11,215 bases of DNA from Chitinophagaceae bacterium. Its GTDB lineage: Bacteria; Bacteroidota; Bacteroidia; Chitinophagales; Chitinophagaceae. The stretch spans positions 1-11,215 of the forward strand of contig DMRT01000326.1 of assembly GCA_003455235.1 (NCBI GenBank). The letters are read 5' to 3'. Of the stretch, positions 7,106 to 11,215 are shown piece after piece. The position numbers and the translations under genes are program-made. Numbering within the stretch: position 1 is the stretch's first letter; each line of letters begins with the position of its first letter. Under the pieces are notes generated by a model, which saw only the letters and a program-made list of their open reading frames with translations, ran no database searches and was not told the DNA's origin.

Positions 7106-9214
7106 TCAGTTTACCGGCAATTCAAGTGTGATGATTGTACCGTTGCCGGGGCTGCTTTGTATCTTCAATACAGCATTGAACTCTGCGGCCCTTTCCTGCA
7201 TATTGATCAGGCCGTTGCCCGAAAGGGATGAGTGATGAGCCGTAAGTTCTGCCTCTGTGTTGAATCCTATACCATTGTCCTGTACAGAAAGAACAAGCAT
7301 GTTCCTGGTTGTATGGATATCAACAATAAGAAGGCTGGCAGCGGAGTACTTAACAGCGTTGTTTACCGCTTCTTTAAAGATGAGGTAGAAATTCTTCCGT
7401 TTATTCATGGACAAGTGAAGGGATTGCAGTTGCTCATCGTACCGGAGTTCGAAGCGGATATCCCGGGCAGCGGCAAGCGGCCTGGCAAATGATTCCATCC
7501 GCTGAATGATTTTTTCCATGCTGTCGTTGCGTGGGTTAATGGCCCATACGATGTCGCTCATTTCGGTAACCATTTCGGTGGAGGTGGAACCGATTTTTTC
7601 CAGCAGTTCATTCAGGTCTGCTTTACCTGTTTTTTCAGCCTGCAGTTTGGCCACTTGTGAATACACGGAAATACTGCTCAAGGTGGAACCAATATTATCG
7701 TGCAGGTCCTGGCTGATGGCGAGGCGGTCTTTAAGCAGTTTTTGTTCCGACCGGATCCGGCTGTTGCGGCGATAGCGGTAAAAGCCAGCGGCACTCAGCA
7801 GCAAAATCAATCCCGCCATGATCCATGCAAACCATTTCCGCTGGTTCTGTTTATCGGCCAGGGCCGACTGCAATTTGTTTTCAGCGGTGAGTAATTTAAG
7901 CTCCTGTTCTTTTTTCTCAAACTCGTACTGCACTTTGTAGATGGAAAGCCGCTGCGAACTTTCCCGGTTAAACATGCTGTCCCGGTAACGGGTATACAAT
8001 TTGTAGTGCTCATAAGCTTTTTCCAGGTTTCCTTCTGCACTGTCTATCTGTGAAAGGTAGAGGTAACTGGGCATGAGATTTAATTTTTCGCCAAACCTGC
8101 CGGCGATGCTCAATCCTTCCAGGAGAAATTTTTTGGCAGCAGCCATCTGTCCTGTTTTAAAGTAGGTTTTCCCGATGAATATTTTCTGTTCGGCCACGGC
8201 AGCCATGTCTTTTATCTCTTCAAATTTCTGTAGGGAAAGGGTAAAGCTGTTTAAGGCCTCCCGGTATTTTGCCGATGCCCATATTTTGTTGCCGGCGGCG
8301 AGGGCAGAGTCGGCTTGTTTTTCATACACACTTCCCAGGTTTGAATACCCCCACGGGATACCCCAGGCCGGTGCTCCCGGTTCTTCATAGATTTTCAGCG
8401 ACTGATAAAACTGGTTATATGCTCCGGTCAGGTTACCCTGTTCCAGTAACACTTCACCGATCATGTTGTTGTTCTGGGCAAAATCGTAGCGGTTGCCAAG
8501 TTTTTTATAAATGCCGGTAGCTGCCTGAAAATTTTTCATCGCATTTTCATAATCGCCGAAACCATAGTACAAAGCCCCGATGAGGTGAAGAGACTGTGCC
8601 ACCACTTTCTGATCGTTCAGTGCCTCGGAAGCTTTCAGCGCTTTGTAAGCGTGTTCTATTGCCTTGCTGTTGTTGCCGAGGCGGGCATATGCAACGGCCA
8701 GGTCGTAGTGGCAGGATCCGTTTAAGTCCCGGTAACCGGCCGTTTGCCAGGCAGCGAGGGCATCGAGGCCGTTTTTAACCGACCCGGTATAGTCTCCCAG
8801 GTCAAAGTGTATGTTTGCCAGCAGGTAGGTACATATGCCGGCATTTTTTTTATCCCCGGCCTCTTTCATTATTTTTTCGGCACGGGCAATATCGGAGAGT
8901 GCCTGTTCATGATTTCTTATGGCAAATGCATAAAACCCTTTTACGTAATAAGCGGCACCCATGCCCCAAGGGTAATTTTCTTTTTGTGAAAGAGTGAGTG
9001 ATTCGGAAGCATACTGCAGCAGCTTTTCATCCAGTTCGGTACGGTGCAGTAAAAGGGAGAGCTCGTACAGGATCCTGATCCGTGCGGTGTCGGGTCTGGC
9101 TGATTGCAGGAGGGCCCGCAGGCTGTCTTTCTTCTTCTCAATGCTTATTGGTTGCTGTGCAAAAGGGATGAGATATATCAGCCCGGACAGTATGAACAGA
9201 ATGAACTTTGGCAA
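7106..9214 (-). CDS. Sensor histidine kinase with periplasmic TPR domain (HisKA_3 type)
   Basis: This encodes 702 residues. The N-terminus MPKFILFILSGLIYLIPFAQ is a signal peptide. Residues of about 85-410 hold around seven tetratricopeptide repeats (e.g. GALYYGFGDYENAMKNFQAA), predicted to be periplasmic. A charged coiled coil spans about 420-458, and one membrane segment lies at about 461-479 (WFAWIMAGLILLLSAAGFY). The cytoplasmic part has the phospho-acceptor H505 in SQDLHDNIGSTLSSI (HisKA_3 type). The ATP-binding domain follows, with N-box FKEAVNNAVKYS near 618, DNGIGF at 646-651 and GNGL at 666-669. All catalytic motifs look intact. It should autophosphorylate on H505 and pass phosphate to D55 of the regulator encoded next. 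The start is TTG: an in-frame TAA lies 12 nt upstream, there is no in-frame ATG near, and the signal peptide begins exactly here. The ligand is unknown; TPRs suggest a protein or peptide partner. Confidence 0.93.
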   Translation of the reverse strand: MPKFILFILSGLIYLIPFAQQPISIEKKKDSLRALLQSARPDTARIRILYELSLLLHRTELDEKLLQYASESLTLSQKENYPWGMGAAYYVKGFYAFAIRNHEQALSDIARAEKIMKEAGDKKNAGICTYLLANIHFDLGDYTGSVKNGLDALAAWQTAGYRDLNGSCHYDLAVAYARLGNNSKAIEHAYKALKASEALNDQKVVAQSLHLIGALYYGFGDYENAMKNFQAATGIYKKLGNRYDFAQNNNMIGEVLLEQGNLTGAYNQFYQSLKIYEEPGAPAWGIPWGYSNLGSVYEKQADSALAAGNKIWASAKYREALNSFTLSLQKFEEIKDMAAVAEQKIFIGKTYFKTGQMAAAKKFLLEGLSIAGRFGEKLNLMPSYLYLSQIDSAEGNLEKAYEHYKLYTRYRDSMFNRESSQRLSIYKVQYEFEKKEQELKLLTAENKLQSALADKQNQRKWFAWIMAGLILLLSAAGFYRYRRNSRIRSEQKLLKDRLAISQDLHDNIGSTLSSISVYSQVAKLQAEKTGKADLNELLEKIGSTSTEMVTEMSDIVWAINPRNDSMEKIIQRMESFARPLAAARDIRFELRYDEQLQSLHLSMNKRKNFYLIFKEAVNNAVKYSAASLLIVDIHTTRNMLVLSVQDNGIGFNTEAELTAHHSSLSGNGLINMQERAAEFNAVLKIQSSPGNGTIITLELPVN

Positions 9215-9230
9215 CGGTGCAGGTTATGTT

Positions 9231-9238
9231 CAAATGTA
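9231..9238 (-). promoter_or_regulatory. Promoter -7 element for the two-component operon
   Basis: The minus strand reads TACATTTG, a full match to the Bacteroidota -7 element TAnnTTTG, ending 16 nt before the TTG start of the kinase. I found no good -33 TTTG at the usual distance. The 8-bp palindrome TGTATACA (9235-9242) overlaps it. Transcription from here would give a very short leader. The rest of the 98-bp gap to glyA shows nothing else firm. Confidence 0.4.
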
Positions 9239-9312
9239 TACAATTCGGGCGAATGTAACCATGCCGGTTTGCGGATACCAGTTGCCGGCAGTGAGGTGTT
9301 TCCGGCTATTTA

Positions 9313-10587
9313 TTAAAGTTCCGGGTACAGCGGGAACTGCTTCATGAATCCTTTCACTTCTTCTTTCACGGATTCAATCAGTTTTTCGTCATGAGCATTC
9401 ATGAGCACTTTATCGATGAGGTTCACCACAATCTCCATATCGACTTCCTTCATGCCTCTTGTTGTTACGGCCGGAACGCCCACCCGGATACCCGAAGTAA
9501 CAAAAGGAGATTTGTCGTCGAACGGAACAGCATTCTTATTTAAAGTGATGTGTGCTTTGTCTAATGTTTCCTGTGCTTTCTTACCGGTGATATTTTTATT
9601 GCGCAGGTCAATCAGCATTAAATGGTTGTCGGTGCCGTTGCTGATAAGATTATATCCACGGCCAACAAATGCTTTTGCCATTGCCTGTGCATTGGTAATT
9701 ACCTGCTTGCCATATGATTTGAAATCGTCGGAAAGTATTTCGCCGAATGCAACGGCTTTTGCTGCAATCACGTGTTCCAGCGGTCCGCCCTGCGATCCGG
9801 GGAATACGGCCAGGTCGAGCAGTGAACTCATGGTGCGCAGGTTTCCTTTTGGATCTTTCAATCCCCAGGGATTTTCAAAATCATGACGCAGCATAATGAT
9901 GCCGCCCCTTGGTCCACGTAATGTTTTATGCGTGGTGGAAGAAACAATATGACAATGATCGAACGGATCATTTAATAAACCGCTTGCAATCAAGCCGGCG
10001 GGATGGGCAATGTCTGCAAACACCACGGCGCCGATTTCATCGGCCACGGCACGGATGCGTTTGTAATCCCAGTCGCGGCTGTAGGCCGAAGCGCCGCAGA
10101 TGATCATCTTCGGTTTTTCAGCCCTAGCTTTTGCTTCCAGTTGTTCGTAGTCAACAATGCCTTCTTTGGTTACACCGTAATGCAGGGCATGGTACGTTTT
10201 GCCACTGAAGTTGGCCGGGCTGCCGTGTGTAAGGTGGCCGCCCATGCTCAGGTCGAGTCCCAGGAATTTTTCTCCCGGTTTCATTACTGCCAGGAAAACA
10301 GCTGCATTGGCCGAAGCACCGCTGTGTGGCTGTACATTGGCCCAGGAGCAATTGAATATTTTTTTAAGCCGGTCGATGGCCAGCTGTTCAATTTCGTCCA
10401 CCACTTCACAACCGCCGTAATACCGTTTACCGGGATAGCCCTCTGCATATTTGTTAGTAGGTACAGTGCCCATGGCCTTCATCACTTCCAGGCTGGTGAA
10501 GTTTTCTGAAGCAATCAGTTCAATGCCATTACGCTGGCGTTCCAGTTCCTTATGGATGAGGTTAAAAACGGCGGTGTCTTTATACAT
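9313..10587 (-). CDS. glyA: Serine hydroxymethyltransferase
   Basis: This PLP-dependent cytoplasmic enzyme interconverts serine plus tetrahydrofolate with glycine plus 5,10-methylene-tetrahydrofolate, the main one-carbon source for purine, thymidylate and methionine synthesis. It has 424 residues, close to the usual 415-430, from an ATG at 10587. Diagnostic features are [12 protein letters not shown] (21-32), the [20 protein letters not shown] stretch (47-66), QPHSGASAN (86-94), [10 protein letters not shown] with D191 and H194, and the PLP lysine K221 in [15 protein letters not shown]. The C-terminal part ([20 protein letters not shown]) carries the conserved arginine region. An insert of about 20 residues after [15 protein letters not shown] looks like a form I associate with Bacteroidota. 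It precedes the kinase operon on the same strand with a 98-bp gap, and there is no sign of a functional link. Confidence 0.98.
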   Translation of the reverse strand: MYKDTAVFNLIHKELERQRNGIELIASENFTSLEVMKAMGTVPTNKYAEGYPGKRYYGGCEVVDEIEQLAIDRLKKIFNCSWANVQPHSGASANAAVFLAVMKPGEKFLGLDLSMGGHLTHGSPANFSGKTYHALHYGVTKEGIVDYEQLEAKARAEKPKMIICGASAYSRDWDYKRIRAVADEIGAVVFADIAHPAGLIASGLLNDPFDHCHIVSSTTHKTLRGPRGGIIMLRHDFENPWGLKDPKGNLRTMSSLLDLAVFPGSQGGPLEHVIAAKAVAFGEILSDDFKSYGKQVITNAQAMAKAFVGRGYNLISNGTDNHLMLIDLRNKNITGKKAQETLDKAHITLNKNAVPFDDKSPFVTSGIRVGVPAVTTRGMKEVDMEIVVNLIDKVLMNAHDEKLIESVKEEVKGFMKQFPLYPEL

Positions 10588-10605
10588 AGTTTGATGTTAG
10601 GGCCA

Positions 10606-10613
10606 CAAATATA
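10606..10613 (-). promoter_or_regulatory. Promoter -7 element for glyA
   Basis: The minus strand reads TATATTTG, a perfect TAnnTTTG, 18 nt before the glyA ATG. The -33 region has no clear TTTG, so only half the promoter is supported. Confidence 0.45.
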
Positions 10614-10654
10614 AGCAGCCGGCATCTATTTACTGAATGGATCATTCTTTCGAA

Positions 10655-10690
10655 TCCGGTATCCCTTGTCCGGTATCGCCATCCCGTATC
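10655..10690 (+). repeat. Three short direct repeats in the glyA / nucleotidyltransferase divergent gap
   Basis: TCCGGTATC occurs at 10655-10663 and 10669-10677, and TCCCGTATC at 10682-10690, with starts 14 and 13 nt apart. They lie upstream of both divergent genes, where an operator could act. No known binding motif is recognised. Confidence 0.4.
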
Positions 10691-10700
10691 CTGCAAACGG

Positions 10701-10729
10701 TTGCATTTACATAAAATTTACTACTTTCA
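10701..10729 (+). promoter_or_regulatory. Possible promoter for the nucleotidyltransferase gene
   Basis: TTGC (10701-10704) and TACTTTCA (10722-10729) lie at roughly the Bacteroidota spacing. The -7 element departs from TAnnTTTG in its last two bases. It would give a leader of about 70 nt to the ATG at 10803. Confidence 0.3.
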
Positions 10730-10764
10730 CAGCCGTTTCAGGTTTTGAGAAAGATTCAATTGTA

Positions 10765-10795
10765 AACTAAATACACTGCCACCGGCAGGTTAGTT
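10765..10795 (+). other. Hairpin just upstream of the nucleotidyltransferase start
   Basis: AACTAA (10765-10770) pairs with TTAGTT (10790-10795), and inside it CTGCC (10776-10780) pairs with GGCAG (10784-10788) around a 3-nt loop. The two stems are separated by 5 nt on the left and 1 nt on the right. The structure ends 7 nt before the ATG at 10803, where it could affect ribosome access. No T-run follows, so it is not a terminator. Confidence 0.4.
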
Positions 10796-10802
10796 GTCCG
10801 CA

Positions 10803-11215
10803 ATGAAGGTAATAATTCCCGTAGCGGGTGCAGGCACAAAGCTCCGTCCGCATACATATACACAACCCAAAGCGTTAATTCCGCTAGCCGGAAAAACGAT
10901 CCTCAGCATCATTGTAGACCAGCTGCATGAGGCCGGCATTAAAGATTTCATTTTCATCATTGGGTACCTGGGGGAGAAGATACAGGACTATGTGCAGGCG
11001 AAATACCCAAACCTCAACTGTCATTTTGTTCATCAGAACGAACGCTTCGGTATCGGCCATGCGATCAACCTTACCCGGGAAATTGTGGGGAATGATGAGG
11101 TGCTTATTGTACTGGGCGATACCATTGCCGAATACGACGTAAAAGAAGTGATCAGCAGTCCGCATTCCATGCTGGGCATCAAGCGGGTGGACGACCCCCG
11201 AAACTTTGGAGTGGC
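10803..11215 (+). CDS. Sugar-phosphate nucleotidyltransferase (partial, C-terminus outside window)
   Basis: The first 137 codons, from the ATG at 10803, run in frame to the right edge. The N-terminus VIIPVAGAGTKLRPHT (3-18) followed by QPKALIPLAGKTIL (21-34) is the nucleotide-binding signature of the RmlA/GalU-like family (GxGTRLRPxT, with K13 in place of the common R, then PK near 22-23). FGIGHAI (82-88) and VLGDTI (103-108) follow, with D106 as the probable metal-binding aspartate. Such enzymes join a sugar-1-phosphate to an NTP, giving an NDP-sugar and pyrophosphate for cell-envelope polysaccharides. The exact sugar and nucleotide cannot be told from this part. It is divergent from glyA. 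Confidence 0.9.
   Translation, partial: MKVIIPVAGAGTKLRPHTYTQPKALIPLAGKTILSIIVDQLHEAGIKDFIFIIGYLGEKIQDYVQAKYPNLNCHFVHQNERFGIGHAINLTREIVGNDEVLIVLGDTIAEYDVKEVISSPHSMLGIKRVDDPRNFGV

Noticed and set aside
9262..9290. Inverted repeat TGCCGG / CCGGCA between glyA and the kinase as a glyA terminator
   Set aside because: The loop is 17 nt and no T-run follows on the minus strand.
10884..11165. Minus-strand frame of 93 codons
   Set aside because: It lies entirely inside the well-supported nucleotidyltransferase gene on the plus strand and has no recognisable features.

Overview
The window looks like chromosomal DNA of a Bacteroidota bacterium, most likely Chitinophagaceae or a close relative. This rests on several things. 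The promoter-like sites fit the Bacteroidota pattern (TTTG, about 19 nt, TAnnTTTG). No convincing Shine-Dalgarno sequences precede the starts. The surface proteins belong to a style common in that phylum: a signal peptide, a module around 'NTDGSTAHASALLDVKST', YadA-head repeats and 'VGIGTxTP' motifs. The sensor kinase is of the periplasmic-TPR / HisKA_3 type paired with a LuxR-type regulator. The genus assignment is inference.

Layout, left to right. Positions 1-6288 hold three tandem minus-strand paralogues for large secreted, probably adhesive proteins. Gene A (1-1082) has its C-terminus beyond the window. Gene B (1356-2993) shares the N-terminal module but carries a glycine-rich body. Gene C (3098-6288) has about 39 YadA-head-type repeats and is broken by a one-base frameshift near 6168, just after its signal peptide. 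Positions 6374-9214 encode, on the same strand, a two-component pair: a TPR histidine kinase (7106-9214, TTG start) followed by a LuxR-family response regulator (6374-7021). Positions 9313-10587 encode serine hydroxymethyltransferase (glyA), also on the minus strand. From 10803 a sugar-phosphate nucleotidyltransferase runs on the plus strand and off the right edge. It is divergent from glyA across a 215-bp intergenic region.

How the parts may work together. The kinase, regulator and adhesin-like genes are co-directional and adjacent. A related sequence element (ATCACC-N6-GGKGAT plus flanks) sits in the kinase-regulator gap and again between the regulator gene and gene C. The copy before gene C is a perfect 6-bp dyad followed by a T-run on the minus strand, so it can be read as a terminator for the two-component operon, as a regulator-binding site, or both. 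A plausible but untested reading is that the two-component system senses an envelope or extracellular state and tunes the adhesin cluster. glyA and the nucleotidyltransferase look like unrelated housekeeping neighbours.

There are no tRNA or rRNA genes, CRISPR arrays, transposases or integrases that I can recognise. The best candidates for a second look are the modular adhesin array with its frameshifted member, the repeated dyad flanking the regulator gene, and the long structured leader of gene A.
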